DNA of 64,000 nt from Polynucleobacter sp. UB-Tiil-W10 (lineage in GTDB: Bacteria; Pseudomonadota; Gammaproteobacteria; Burkholderiales; Burkholderiaceae). The translations under genes were made by a program, and so were the position numbers. Under the pieces are notes generated by a model that saw only the letters and a list, made by a program, of their open reading frames with translations, ran no database searches and had not been told where the DNA came from. The stretch is taken from positions 434,001 through 498,000 of the forward strand of contig NZ_JACVPZ010000001.1 in NCBI RefSeq assembly GCF_018881605.1, read 5' to 3'. Shown one piece after another: positions 34,724 through 42,338 of this stretch. How positions within the stretch are numbered: the stretch's first letter is position 1; every line of letters starts with the position of its first letter.

Positions 34724-35509
34724 TTAAGGATTGAGCCTGGCGTAATTTAGAATCAGCTTGATATCTTCGGGATCAATTTGACTGGGGCCCATGAATGGAT
34801 TGTTATAAATTAAAATCAAAAAGAAGATGAGCCCCAATGATATGGAAAGCAACGAAATCATAAACATATGCAATCGATTACTTTTCATAGAATATAAGCA
34901 TTGATAAAACAGAAAACAGAAAGCGCCTAGCCCTAATGATAGGAACATTGGCGGATCAATAAAAGATTTTGCACTCAAGACACGACTGTTGCGCAATGTC
35001 CGGTAATTTCCCATGAGTCTCAACATTTCTTGTTGAATCGCTAACTCACCAAAATTACTAGGTTTAAATTGATGTATCAACCTACTGAACTCATTTAAGG
35101 TATTTAAAGCTGGGAGGTCATTTTGATTTTTGACCATCTTAGGCCATTCTTGAGTAATGACCTCTTCCATGTATTGTCTTAATAGCTTTCTACCTTGCTG
35201 CCTAATTTCGGGCGGATATCCATCTAAAGAAGTGTAAATTCCATACACAGCTCCCCCTTCTTGACCGACAGTTTGACTGACGCTGTTGTAGTTTTGCCAA
35301 GTCCCAATGGTTACAAACGCAAGAATAAGCCCGAAAAGGATTCCTAAAGCATCGGAAAAAATTTCACCAAATTCAGTGTGATCAACAAATGTCAGTGAAG
35401 AAAATAACTTTTTAGCAATAAAAAAGGTGCCTAAACCAAGGGCAACAAAAGTTAGTAGAACCAATATCAATAATGTAGAAGCCGATGAATTTTGAATGAT
35501 CTGCAACAT
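34724..35509 (-). CDS. Bestrophin-like / DUF4239 membrane protein
   Basis: A 261-residue protein read from the ATG at 35509, which has GAGGGGAA upstream; a GTG-started frame begins 36 bases earlier. It has two N-terminal helices (about 15-35 and 55-75) and two C-terminal helices (about 185-210 and 218-240) around a soluble helical middle. The pattern GEIFSDALGILFGLILAFVTIGTWQNY near residues 46-72 is characteristic of DUF4239, annotated as bestrophin-like (possible anion channel). Function unproven. Confidence 0.72.
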   Translation of the reverse strand: MLQIIQNSSASTLLILVLLTFVALGLGTFFIAKKLFSSLTFVDHTEFGEIFSDALGILFGLILAFVTIGTWQNYNSVSQTVGQEGGAVYGIYTSLDGYPPEIRQQGRKLLRQYMEEVITQEWPKMVKNQNDLPALNTLNEFSRLIHQFKPSNFGELAIQQEMLRLMGNYRTLRNSRVLSAKSFIDPPMFLSLGLGAFCFLFYQCLYSMKSNRLHMFMISLLSISLGLIFFLILIYNNPFMGPSQIDPEDIKLILNYARLNP

Positions 35510-35583
35510 GAAATAAATTCCCCTCAAGTAGGAAAATCCTAACACAGGTACATATCAACTAGATAGTAGATTGGCTCTAATAG

Positions 35584-35605
35584 AAAAACCACCCGCAGGT
35601 GGTTT
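35584..35605 (-). terminator. Intrinsic terminator after amidohydrolase paralog 3
   Basis: On the minus strand AAACCACC pairs across TGCG with GGTGGTTT and is followed by further T. It lies about 30 bases after the stop at 35633. Confidence 0.85.
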
Positions 35606-35632
35606 AACTACTACAAGAAATGAATGGACTAA

Positions 35633-37321
35633 CTAAGGTCGAACATACAAATCTTTACCATTCTTAATCGTCTTCACGATTTGAATATCCTTAATTTCCA
35701 TTGGATCCACTTTCAATGGATTGCGATCTAGCACCACCATATCTGCGAGCTTTCCAGCCGTAATAGAACCCTTTGATGCCTCTTCTTTGTACTGATATGC
35801 AGGCACAGAAGTAAAGCCACGCAGAGCTAGGTATGGATCGATTCGTTGATCAGCACCTAAGGTTTGGCCATCATAAATCTGACGGTTGACTGCAGTCCAA
35901 ATCGTGAATAATGCACTTGGTCCAGAAGATGGAGTGTCATTATGAAGTCCAAACTGGAGACCTTTTGAATGGGTCAAATTGAGCGGGACCATATTGCTAG
36001 CCCTCTCCTCACCAAGAATTTTTTTATACACATCACCATACATCCAAATGTGATTAGGCATATATTGGGGCAGGATTTTATTGGTCTTGTATTGGTCTAA
36101 TTGATCATCACGAACAAAAAATGAATGCGCAATCAATGTTCTACGGTCCTCAGTAACTCCCGTTTCCTGAATGGCTTTAGCAATACCAGCAAGAGCCATG
36201 TCAATACCAGCATCGCCATTGGAGTAGCCGTAGTACTGAATATTTTTCTCGTAGGCTAACTTTGCATAATGATCAACCAATTGCTGAGATGCAACAGCCA
36301 TGCCGCGCCAATCCTTTGGGAAACCAGTGGTATCGGTATAAGGCTTGGAGAAATATGCAAAACGCAATTGCGGTGCGCCATCCGTTGAAATCAAAATTCC
36401 GGCTACCTTAAAACCCCCATCGCCCTTGGTATAGACCCCAAATGGATAATTTTTATTAGTTGCCAATAATTGATCAACCACTTGATAGGTTGGCAAGGCA
36501 ATCAAGTCCAAGCTGATCACATTGCGATCGACTGCCTGACGCATATTACGCATATCATCCAGTGTCACTTCATAGCTTTGTGCCGTAGTAAATCCATTGG
36601 ATGCATAAATCTTTTCAGCCTTACGAAAAGTTTCCATAGTTAAGTCACGAGAATATTTACCAAACACCTTTGCTGTCGCATAAAAATTAGGATCACCAAT
36701 TAATTCACCGGTTAGTTTTCCAGTTTTTGGATCGACAGGAATCATTCCTTGCGCAACTTTAGTGGCTTTGGTAATGCCTAGTTTCTTTAAGCCTGCTGAG
36801 TTAACGATGCCAGCCAAAGTAGAAATGTTATTAACAAATACCGGCTGATTCGGAAACGCATCGTCTAACTGAGCAATCGTCAAAGGACCATCAGTCAGAA
36901 AGGCGTCCGCATACTCAGTACTAATAATCCAGCCATTAAATGGCTTGGCCTCGGCTTTCAAGCGGCCGATTAATTCTTGAGTTGTGTGAGGAGGCTTTGC
37001 TGAAAAATATCCAAGATTGACGCCCAGGGTATTCTGAGCAATCAATGTAAAGTGGCCCCACGCATCAATAAATCCTGGAATTAAGGTTTGACCTTTTAAA
37101 TCTAGCATAGTTGGATTGGCATCGGCCTTGCTTAAGGCATCTCGCAAATTGCCGGTAAAGACTATCTTCTTATCTTTAACAACGACCGCCTCAACATACT
37201 GTGGTTTATCACCTTCCATGGTGAGGATATCGCCATTGAAATATACCGTTGCATTTTCGGCAAATACCTGAACTGAAGTTAAAAGGAGAAAGGCCGTGAA
37301 ATAGTTTTTGAAATTTTTCAT
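35633..37321 (-). CDS. YtcJ-like amidohydrolase paralog 3 with altered metal site
   Basis: A 562-residue exported paralog (signal peptide residues 1-21, ending VFA-EN) of the two amidohydrolases at the start of the window. The general layout and C-terminal GKLADMVVLDRNP are kept, but the first metal motif reads DAWGHF: the usual His-x-His (H90/H92 in paralog 2) is W88-x-H90. The later HANGD/HSNGD block reads YGYSNGD, so the conserved His is Y366. The downstream HSFF and LHNDTPS blocks remain. Either the metal site is rearranged or activity has been lost. Single-gene transcript with its own terminator. Confidence 0.8.
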   Translation of the reverse strand: MKNFKNYFTAFLLLTSVQVFAENATVYFNGDILTMEGDKPQYVEAVVVKDKKIVFTGNLRDALSKADANPTMLDLKGQTLIPGFIDAWGHFTLIAQNTLGVNLGYFSAKPPHTTQELIGRLKAEAKPFNGWIISTEYADAFLTDGPLTIAQLDDAFPNQPVFVNNISTLAGIVNSAGLKKLGITKATKVAQGMIPVDPKTGKLTGELIGDPNFYATAKVFGKYSRDLTMETFRKAEKIYASNGFTTAQSYEVTLDDMRNMRQAVDRNVISLDLIALPTYQVVDQLLATNKNYPFGVYTKGDGGFKVAGILISTDGAPQLRFAYFSKPYTDTTGFPKDWRGMAVASQQLVDHYAKLAYEKNIQYYGYSNGDAGIDMALAGIAKAIQETGVTEDRRTLIAHSFFVRDDQLDQYKTNKILPQYMPNHIWMYGDVYKKILGEERASNMVPLNLTHSKGLQFGLHNDTPSSGPSALFTIWTAVNRQIYDGQTLGADQRIDPYLALRGFTSVPAYQYKEEASKGSITAGKLADMVVLDRNPLKVDPMEIKDIQIVKTIKNGKDLYVRP

Positions 37322-37519
37322 TATTGGCTTATTTGCAACACAGGAGAGGGAAAAACTTTATATAGATTATAGAAGAATCGAGCTATCAAAGAATAAGGCT
37401 TTACACTTTCAAATCTTCTCCCACCCTAGATAGAAAAGTCATCCCATAATATGACTTTGATAACAAAGGTCTTTTATTGACCGTAAGCAACTCTTCATCA
37501 CCTACGCACCACAATTCAA

Positions 37520-37648
37520 AAGTAGTTCATTGCTCAAATGGCGGGCCTATATGTTTATTGGGGTTGCAATAGAAGATGCATAGAGATTGATTACAGACTC
37601 AGTAGCACAGAAAGAAAAACGACTTAGGAATTCCTCCCTAAGTCGTTG
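37520..37648. repeat. Copy 1 of the tRNA(CAU) 3'-flank, with its terminator
   Basis: These 129 bases align without gaps to 43371-43499, the region just 3' of the tRNA gene, with about 19 mismatches by hand count. The copy includes the tRNA terminator hairpin (arms 37618-37628 and 37637-37647). It is broken from its own partial tRNA by the IS element inserted right after base 37648. The 200 bases to its left hold no gene or other feature I can see. Confidence 0.85.
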
Positions 37649-37701
37649 TGTCCTACCCGAGACATAGTTTACGTTTTATACCGGACACATACTTTACAGT
37701 T
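37649..37701 (+). repeat. Left terminal repeat of the IS, with internal tandem units
   Basis: Two related units occur in tandem, TACCCGAGACATAGTTTACG (37654 on) and a second starting TACCGGACACAT at 37679. Both match the reverse complement of the right end. Confidence 0.75.
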
Positions 37702-37724
37702 TTTGGCATAGGAGGGACCACTCT

Positions 37725-38903
37725 ATGCCGTGGAATGAAAGTACGAAGATGGATGAAAAGCTGAAGTTTGTGTCTCGTTACCTCGATGGCGAGAAGATTG
37801 CTACCCTGTGTCAGGAGTTTGGAATCTCCAGAGTGACTGGCCATAAGATCATTGATCGCTATAAAGACAGTGGCCTAGAAGCCTTTACGGATCGCAGTAG
37901 ACGACCCTTTCGGCAAGCCAACCGGCTGCCCTTCCAGGTCGAGCAATTGATCGTGAATCTGAAAAAAGAGTTCCCCACCTGGGGCGCTCCTAAACTGCGA
38001 GACCGCATCCACACCCACTATCCGCAGCTAGTTTTGCCAGCTAAGAGCACCGTACACGCTGTACTGGATCGCCATGGCCTAGTCAAAAAGAAACGGCGCC
38101 GGTATGGCAAGCTTGAAGGTACCGCATTAAGCAATACTCAATCCCCTAATGCCCTATGGTGCGTAGATTACAAAGGCGAATTTATGTTGGGTAACAAGCA
38201 ATATTGTTATCCCTTAACGGTGACGGACTATGCCTCTCGCTTTTTGATTTGCTGTGAAGGTTTAGAGAGCACCCGTGAGGCGCAAGCCTTTACCGTCTTT
38301 GAGCAACTCTTTAAGGAGTATGGCCTGCCAGGCTCTATCCGCTCGGACAATGGGGTGCCCTTTGCTAGCCCCAATGCCATTTATGGTCTGAGCAGTTTGT
38401 CAGTTTGGTGGCTCCGCTTAGGGATTGGCATTGAGCGCATTAAGCCGGGTAATCCTCAGCAAAATGGCCGGCATGAGCGCATGCATTTAACGCTCAAGCA
38501 AGCGACGACTAAACCACCCGCCAAAACACTGTTGCAACAACAAGATAAGTTCGAAGACTTTATCTATGAGTACAACTATGAGCGACCCCATCAAGCCTTG
38601 GAGATGAAAAAACCTGCGCAGCTCTATACCCCATCAAGTCGAAAATATGAAGGATTGCCAGATGTCAGTTACCCCTTCCACGATAAAACAGTCACTGTGA
38701 CTAAATGCGGCAGGATCTGTCTGGGCAATCAAAAGATCCACTTTAGTACCGTGTTCGCTGGTCATGACGTGGGCCTGCGCCAAGTCGAAGACGATGTGTG
38801 GTTAGTGAGCTTTATGGATTACGATATGGCTTACTTTGATATGGAGTCTCACAAGGTTAGTGCCCTAGAGAATCCATTTGGTCCCAAAGTATTGGGGGTG
38901 TGA
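37725..38903 (+). CDS. IS481 family transposase
   Basis: A 392-residue DDE transposase. The N-terminal helix-turn-helix (residues 10-50, CQEFGISRVTGHKIIDRY) binds the ends, and the integrase core carries the acidic triad in WCVDYKGEF, RSDNGVPF and GRHERMHLTL. The YNYERPHQAL motif that closes the core in this family follows near residue 285. The frame is full length without stops. A good AGGAGGG ribosome site lies 12 bases before the ATG. It was recognised by family motifs; the IS name is not known. Confidence 0.93.
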   Translation: MPWNESTKMDEKLKFVSRYLDGEKIATLCQEFGISRVTGHKIIDRYKDSGLEAFTDRSRRPFRQANRLPFQVEQLIVNLKKEFPTWGAPKLRDRIHTHYPQLVLPAKSTVHAVLDRHGLVKKKRRRYGKLEGTALSNTQSPNALWCVDYKGEFMLGNKQYCYPLTVTDYASRFLICCEGLESTREAQAFTVFEQLFKEYGLPGSIRSDNGVPFASPNAIYGLSSLSVWWLRLGIGIERIKPGNPQQNGRHERMHLTLKQATTKPPAKTLLQQQDKFEDFIYEYNYERPHQALEMKKPAQLYTPSSRKYEGLPDVSYPFHDKTVTVTKCGRICLGNQKIHFSTVFAGHDVGLRQVEDDVWLVSFMDYDMAYFDMESHKVSALENPFGPKVLGV

Positions 38904-38912
38904 TTGGTAAAT

Positions 38913-38964
38913 GTGTAAACCATGTGGTCGGTACCGGACGTAAAGCATGTGTCCGGTACGGACC
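38913..38964 (-). repeat. Right terminal repeat of the IS, with internal tandem units
   Basis: Read on the minus strand it has GTCCGTACCGGACACAT then CTTTACG, followed by a second TACCGACCACAT-GTTTACA unit, mirroring the left end with several mismatches. Confidence 0.75.
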
Positions 38965-39019
38965 TTGATTTCATTGGTGGGCCCACCAGGACTTGAACCT
39001 GGGACCAAAGGATTATGAG
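38965..39019 (-). repeat. Duplicated 3' half of the tRNA(CAU) gene
   Basis: A perfect 55-base copy of 43497-43551: the tRNA from the anticodon loop through the CCA end plus 10 downstream bases. It stops sharply inside the anticodon loop, and the 5' half is absent, so it is not a functional tRNA. A direct repeat of a tRNA 3' end is the classical scar of site-specific integration. Confidence 0.9.
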
Positions 39020-39273
39020 AGCAGACACCCAAGGTAGACCCTTATAAAAAGGGGGTCTGCGGGTGGTCAGTGTCGGTGTGTAAGAAAATGTGTAAGTAAA
39101 TTCATCGATTTAAAGGAGGTAGCCTCTCGGTCTTTGGTTTTCGAAACCAAAGGAATTTTGGAGCAACTATCTAACACTTCGTTGCTCCAAAGACCTCTTT
39201 AAGAAATTAAGTGTTACTTTAAGTAACACTTGTAAAGCGATGGGCAGCTAACGACCCATAGGAGACATTCAAG
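39020..39273. other. Structured non-coding segment at the islet's left end
   Basis: There is no gene in these 254 bases, but there are several strong structures. A GCAGAC/GTCTGC stem (39021-39060) encloses AGACCC/GGGTCT. Two TGTGTAAG repeats lie 12 bases apart (39077 and 39089). A 9-bp hairpin covers 39132-39152, an 11-bp hairpin has arms 39157-39167 and 39181-39191, and a 23-base palindrome covers 39209-39231. A 9-bp pairing (39129-39137 with 39187-39195) competes with the two hairpins. Confidence 0.6.
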
Positions 39274-40089
39274 CTATTGAATTTTTTCCAGTGCAGCCTT
39301 TGCAAAAAGAGCGTCTTTAAATCGGGTATTTTTACCATTTGACTGAAGAAATACCATAGCGATATTTCTGCCCTTAATTTTTGCCTCCATAACCAAGCAT
39401 CTTCCAGCTGCTGCAATATAACCCGTCTTTTGCACCAAGACATCCATGATTTCATTGCGGACAATCGGGTTGGTGTTTACAAATGGCTGCGGTGCATGGA
39501 TGCCATCAACAACATTGAATTTTTCTGTTGTTGAGAATTCTTGAATCAAGGGGTAGAGCATAGACTCCTGCAATAGGAGAACTAAATCCTGCGCTGTAGA
39601 AACATTCTGTGGGGAGAGTCCAGTAGGCTCAATGAAGTGGGTATGCGCCATTCCAAGCTCTTTTGCCTTTAGGTTCATGGCAGCAACAAAAGCCCCCGTT
39701 CCCCCTACATATGATCTTGCCAGAGCATTGATCGCTCTATTTTCTGATGACATTAGACCAACTCTCAAGACCCTCATTCGACTTATTTCCGTCCCCACCT
39801 TGAGTTTCCATTTTGCGCTTGATTGCCGGGCAATATCTTCACGCTCAATCCTGAGTGGCTCAGCTAGACCTTGACCGGACTCCAAAACAACTATGGAGGC
39901 CATTAACTTAGATATTGAGGCAATTGGTGAGATGGCTAAAGAATTTCTATCAACCAACACCTCCCCGCTATCAACATCAACGACATAGGCAATATTGGAA
40001 TGGAAATCCTCTGCCTGGCGACCCTTTGCAAATACAGGGGCATCAGTAAATGTTAGCGCTAGTGCGCAGGCTATCAATAACTTATACAT
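39274..40089 (-). CDS. D-alanyl-D-alanine endopeptidase / S11 family (PbpG-like)
   Basis: A 271-residue periplasmic serine peptidase that cuts peptidoglycan peptide cross-links. The ATG at 40089 places a signal peptide at the N-terminus (MYKLLIACALAL to FAKG); the longer frame begins at a TTG. The penicillin-binding motifs are complete: SISK (Ser nucleophile, near residue 60), SSEN near 114 and QKTGY near 223. The length fits PBP7/PbpG. It is the last gene in the direction of the ECF-sigma operon and may belong to that regulon. Confidence 0.85.
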   Translation of the reverse strand: MYKLLIACALALTFTDAPVFAKGRQAEDFHSNIAYVVDVDSGEVLVDRNSLAISPIASISKLMASIVVLESGQGLAEPLRIEREDIARQSSAKWKLKVGTEISRMRVLRVGLMSSENRAINALARSYVGGTGAFVAAMNLKAKELGMAHTHFIEPTGLSPQNVSTAQDLVLLLQESMLYPLIQEFSTTEKFNVVDGIHAPQPFVNTNPIVRNEIMDVLVQKTGYIAAAGRCLVMEAKIKGRNIAMVFLQSNGKNTRFKDALFAKAALEKIQ

Positions 40090-40102
40090 ATGTTTGCTTA
40101 TT

Positions 40103-40291
40103 TCACCAATACTTAAATGGGCGCTCGGTTTTAGTATTTGTTCCAATCGTCTTTATCTTCCGCTTGCAGTGTGGGCATGTCAGCCCATCCCATAAAGTGA
40201 GATGAGCATTAGAACCGCATGTTTTGCCAACTGCAGTGCCCGACGATTGATCAACTATAACTACAGGATCGGCAATGGAATCAATATGCAG
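40103..40291 (-). pseudogene. Open frame with CPHC motif but no normal start codon
   Basis: An open frame of about 60 codons directly upstream of the endopeptidase gene, ending 14 bases before its ATG. The product reads sensibly: DPVVIVDQSSGTAVGKTCG, then LTLWDGLTCPHCKRKI. The last four letters of GLTCPHC and the earlier TCG could bind zinc. There is no in-frame ATG, GTG or TTG after the upstream stop; the candidate start is a CTG at 40291. It may be a truncated zinc-binding protein, a frameshifted remnant or a gene using a rare start. Confidence 0.35.
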
Positions 40292-40305
40292 CTGTCATCA
40301 TTGCA

Positions 40306-40809
40306 TCATCCTCCCGTCTCAGATTTTAGAATCTGAGAAAAGCGACTTTTTGCATATTGAATACGCATTTGCCTTTCTTGATTAGCAACTCCTATAGTAA
40401 TTCGCTTATCAATCAAGTCTTTGTATATAGCATCAATATTTGTGTAGAAATTGGTATACACAGCTAACAAGGCTGGGGAAGGTAGTTCATTTGTAATATC
40501 TCGACATTTCAAGGTGGACTCTTTAAATCTTATCAATACAGCTGCTTGATCGAAGGCAATCTTGTCGCTTGAATTAAATAACTCTTTTGCGTTTGGACTC
40601 TTCTCCGTTAGCACCAAAATATGTTCATCAACATACTTCGCATCCTCTGACAGATTTACCTCAGCAATACATGAGGCGATCTTTTTCTGTACTTCATTAA
40701 CTTTAGCAATCGAGACGTTATTACCAGGCTTGTTAGTCGGCGCTTCATTTGTGGCGCATCCTGATAGCAAAATTGCAAGCAATGCAATACCGCGATAGAT
40801 ATTTTCCAT
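40306..40809 (-). CDS. Putative lipoprotein, function unknown
   Basis: A 167-residue protein with a lipobox (LLSGC, Cys18) after a short hydrophobic signal, so it should be lipid-anchored. The mature part is helical and polar, with two more cysteines (C47 and C101) that could form a disulfide, and no known domain. It is the fourth gene in the leftward cluster behind the ECF sigma and probable anti-sigma genes and is separated from the latter by 68 bases. Confidence 0.65.
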   Translation of the reverse strand: MENIYRGIALLAILLSGCATNEAPTNKPGNNVSIAKVNEVQKKIASCIAEVNLSEDAKYVDEHILVLTEKSPNAKELFNSSDKIAFDQAAVLIRFKESTLKCRDITNELPSPALLAVYTNFYTNIDAIYKDLIDKRITIGVANQERQMRIQYAKSRFSQILKSETGG

Positions 40810-40877
40810 GATGATCCTTTTGTTAAAAAAGCCCCAAAAACTCCTTTGAGTTCAGGGGCAAGGGAGAACACTGTAGA

Positions 40878-41183
40878 TTAAATAGTGGAGAGGCTTAATT
40901 CAGATAAGGCGTCAATTCGATGCAACTCTTCTTCCGGAGATGTCAGCAGATGCTGACCCAATAACACGGAAGCAGTGATGATTACTATCGCAATCAATGC
41001 GACAAGCCTAGGATGCAATCTAGCAAGAACCAAAACCTCAGAGATTCGATCCGTTGGTTGATCTCCCTTAGAGACAGCTCGTTGCCAATCTTGATAAATG
41101 TGTTGTTCAAAATGGGTAGATGACTCTTGCACTTCGATTTGATCTAACACTTTCTTTAAATGTTTTTTATCATTCGCTCGCAT
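40878..41183 (-). CDS. Single-pass membrane protein, probable anti-sigma factor (DUF3619-like)
   Basis: A 101-residue protein read from the ATG at 41183, which has AAAGGTG seven bases upstream; a GTG lies 9 bases before it. A charged cytoplasmic region of about 55 residues is followed by one membrane helix (LVALIAIVIITASVLLG, about 59-75) and a short periplasmic tail. This topology, and the 14-base overlap with the sigma gene, is that of small membrane anti-sigma factors; DUF3619 proteins occupy this position in other Burkholderiales. There is no zinc HxxxCxxC motif. Confidence 0.65.
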   Translation of the reverse strand: MRANDKKHLKKVLDQIEVQESSTHFEQHIYQDWQRAVSKGDQPTDRISEVLVLARLHPRLVALIAIVIITASVLLGQHLLTSPEEELHRIDALSELSLSTI

Positions 41184-41742
41184 GAGATTCACCTTTTTCT
41201 AATTCCATCTTGAGTTTCAACTTAGCCCTATATAACAATTGATCGACGCTATTCTTATTCATACCCATTGCCAGACCAACTTCTTCTGCCGTCATATCTT
41301 GATAGGCCCACATCAACATCGCCATTCTTTGTTTGCTACTTAAAACATCCATTGCCTTTTTAATGCTTTCTGGGCTGACGCCCTCTGCGATACTCCACTC
41401 AATCTCTTTTATGGGTTGATGCTCAATCTCATCAAACTCCTCGAAGAATCCCTTATTAATACTTTTGATCCGATCCAAACAAAGATTGCTCACGATTGCG
41501 TAAAAGTACGTAAAAAGTCCCGACTTTCCCGCAAACGAATCGGCACTTTTCCACAAGCGGATAAAGGCCTCTTGTACGACATCTTCTGCGTCTTCTTTGT
41601 TGCCAAGCATCTTCCAGGCCAAGGAATATGCGGGGGAACTCAGTAGGTGAATGACTTCTTTTGACGCCTTGGAATCCCCCGCTACAGCTCCTTTTAATAA
41701 AGCCTGCTCGATGCGGTTTTGCTTACTAGGAAATAAAGTCAA
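41170..41742 (-). CDS. ECF-type RNA polymerase sigma factor
   Basis: A 190-residue extracytoplasmic-function sigma factor. Region 2 is seen at about 25-95 (AWKMLGNKEDAEDVVQEAFIRLWKSADSF then FTYFYAIVSNLCLDRIKS, given here as two pieces) and region 4 at about 128-180 (SPESIKKAMDVLSSKQRMAM, DMTAEEVGLAMGMNKNSVDQLLYRAKLKLK). There is no region 3, as expected. It is cotranscribed with the DUF3106-like gene 8 bases upstream and with the membrane gene that overlaps its end. The two matched promoters at 42.2-42.3 kb are its likely targets, including its own operon. Confidence 0.9.
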   Translation of the reverse strand: MTLFPSKQNRIEQALLKGAVAGDSKASKEVIHLLSSPAYSLAWKMLGNKEDAEDVVQEAFIRLWKSADSFAGKSGLFTYFYAIVSNLCLDRIKSINKGFFEEFDEIEHQPIKEIEWSIAEGVSPESIKKAMDVLSSKQRMAMLMWAYQDMTAEEVGLAMGMNKNSVDQLLYRAKLKLKMELEKGESHASE

Positions 41743-41750
41743 ACTGATCC

Positions 41751-42191
41751 TTAATTGCTCATTGGCTTATTCCAATGTTCTTTTTCGTGAGGGTGCGTCT
41801 TCATCCACTCTTCACGCTCTTTTTTCATTTCAAGGCGCTCTTCTGGCGTCATTGCGGCAATCATAGCTTTGCGGTTCTCGCGTAGCTCTTTCTTTTGTTC
41901 TGGAGTTAACGCCTTCCATTGGGCATGCATCTTCTCGCGAAGTGCTTTACGCTCTTCAGGACTTAAGGCTTTGAATTTTGCATGCAGTTTTTGGCGATAC
42001 TCACGGCGCTCTTCTGGTGTGGCTTGTTTAAATTGCTCTCGCAAATCCTTGGACATTTGCAGGCGTTGCTCAAAGCTCATATTAGCAACTACCTGGGGAT
42101 CTTGCGGCTCTGGTAAGGCGGCGCTGGCAATGCTAATGGTACTCACCATCAACACACTAGCCATAATTAGACCTTGCATCGTTCTTTTCAT
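41751..42191 (-). CDS. DUF3106-like periplasmic protein with Lys/Glu repeats
   Basis: A 146-residue exported protein with a signal peptide (residues 1-24, ending ISIASA). The mature part is a run of charged helices built on a 14-16 residue repeat: TPEERREYRQKLHAKFKAL, SPEERKALREKMHAQWKAL, TPEQKKELRENRKAM, TPEERLEMKKE. Such repeats are seen in DUF3106 and in Spy/CpxP-like chaperones. It is first in the ECF sigma operon, read from the promoter at 42219-42247, with AAGGAGATG just before the ATG. Confidence 0.8.
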   Translation of the reverse strand: MKRTMQGLIMASVLMVSTISIASAALPEPQDPQVVANMSFEQRLQMSKDLREQFKQATPEERREYRQKLHAKFKALSPEERKALREKMHAQWKALTPEQKKELRENRKAMIAAMTPEERLEMKKEREEWMKTHPHEKEHWNKPMSN

Positions 42192-42218
42192 TTACATCTC
42201 CTTGCTTGTTGTTACTAC

Positions 42219-42247
42219 TTAGACGCGGGCGCCTATAGAAAACTTAC
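42219..42247 (-). promoter_or_regulatory. Candidate ECF promoter of the sigma operon
   Basis: On the minus strand a GTAAGT -35 hexamer (42242-42247) and a GTCTAA -10 hexamer (42219-42224) are 17 bases apart. The 5' leader to the ATG at 42191 would be about 20 bases. GTCTAA is a typical ECF -10 element. Confidence 0.6.
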
Positions 42248-42279
42248 GACCAAGACAAAATAATTATTTTCTTTTTAGA

Positions 42280-42307
42280 GTAAGTATTTTCCAAAATTAC
42301 TGTCTAA
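42280..42307 (+). promoter_or_regulatory. Candidate ECF promoter of the Spy-like gene
   Basis: The same hexamers as the divergent promoter: GTAAGT (42280-42285) and GTCTAA (42302-42307), 16 bases apart. The ATG lies 31 bases beyond the -10 element. The identity of both hexamers in two divergent promoters points to the same sigma factor. Confidence 0.6.
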
Positions 42308-42338
42308 CAAGGGTTAAGGATATCCAGTTGAGAGAAAA

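Larger units (their letters stand above)
37649..38964 (+). mobile_element. IS481-type insertion sequence
   Basis: A 1316-bp element with one transposase gene and long imperfect terminal inverted repeats. The interrupted sequence can be rebuilt from the intact copy at 43.5 kb: the left flank ends in GTCGTTG and the right flank resumes TTGATTTC, so the three bases TTG appear on both sides as a short target duplication, or the exact ends are off by a few bases. Both ends are intact, so the element could still be mobile. Confidence 0.85.

Noticed and set aside
38975..39019. A second tRNA gene at the left end of the islet
   Set aside because: Only the 3' half is present; acceptor 5' strand, D arm and half of the anticodon arm are missing, so it cannot fold as a tRNA.
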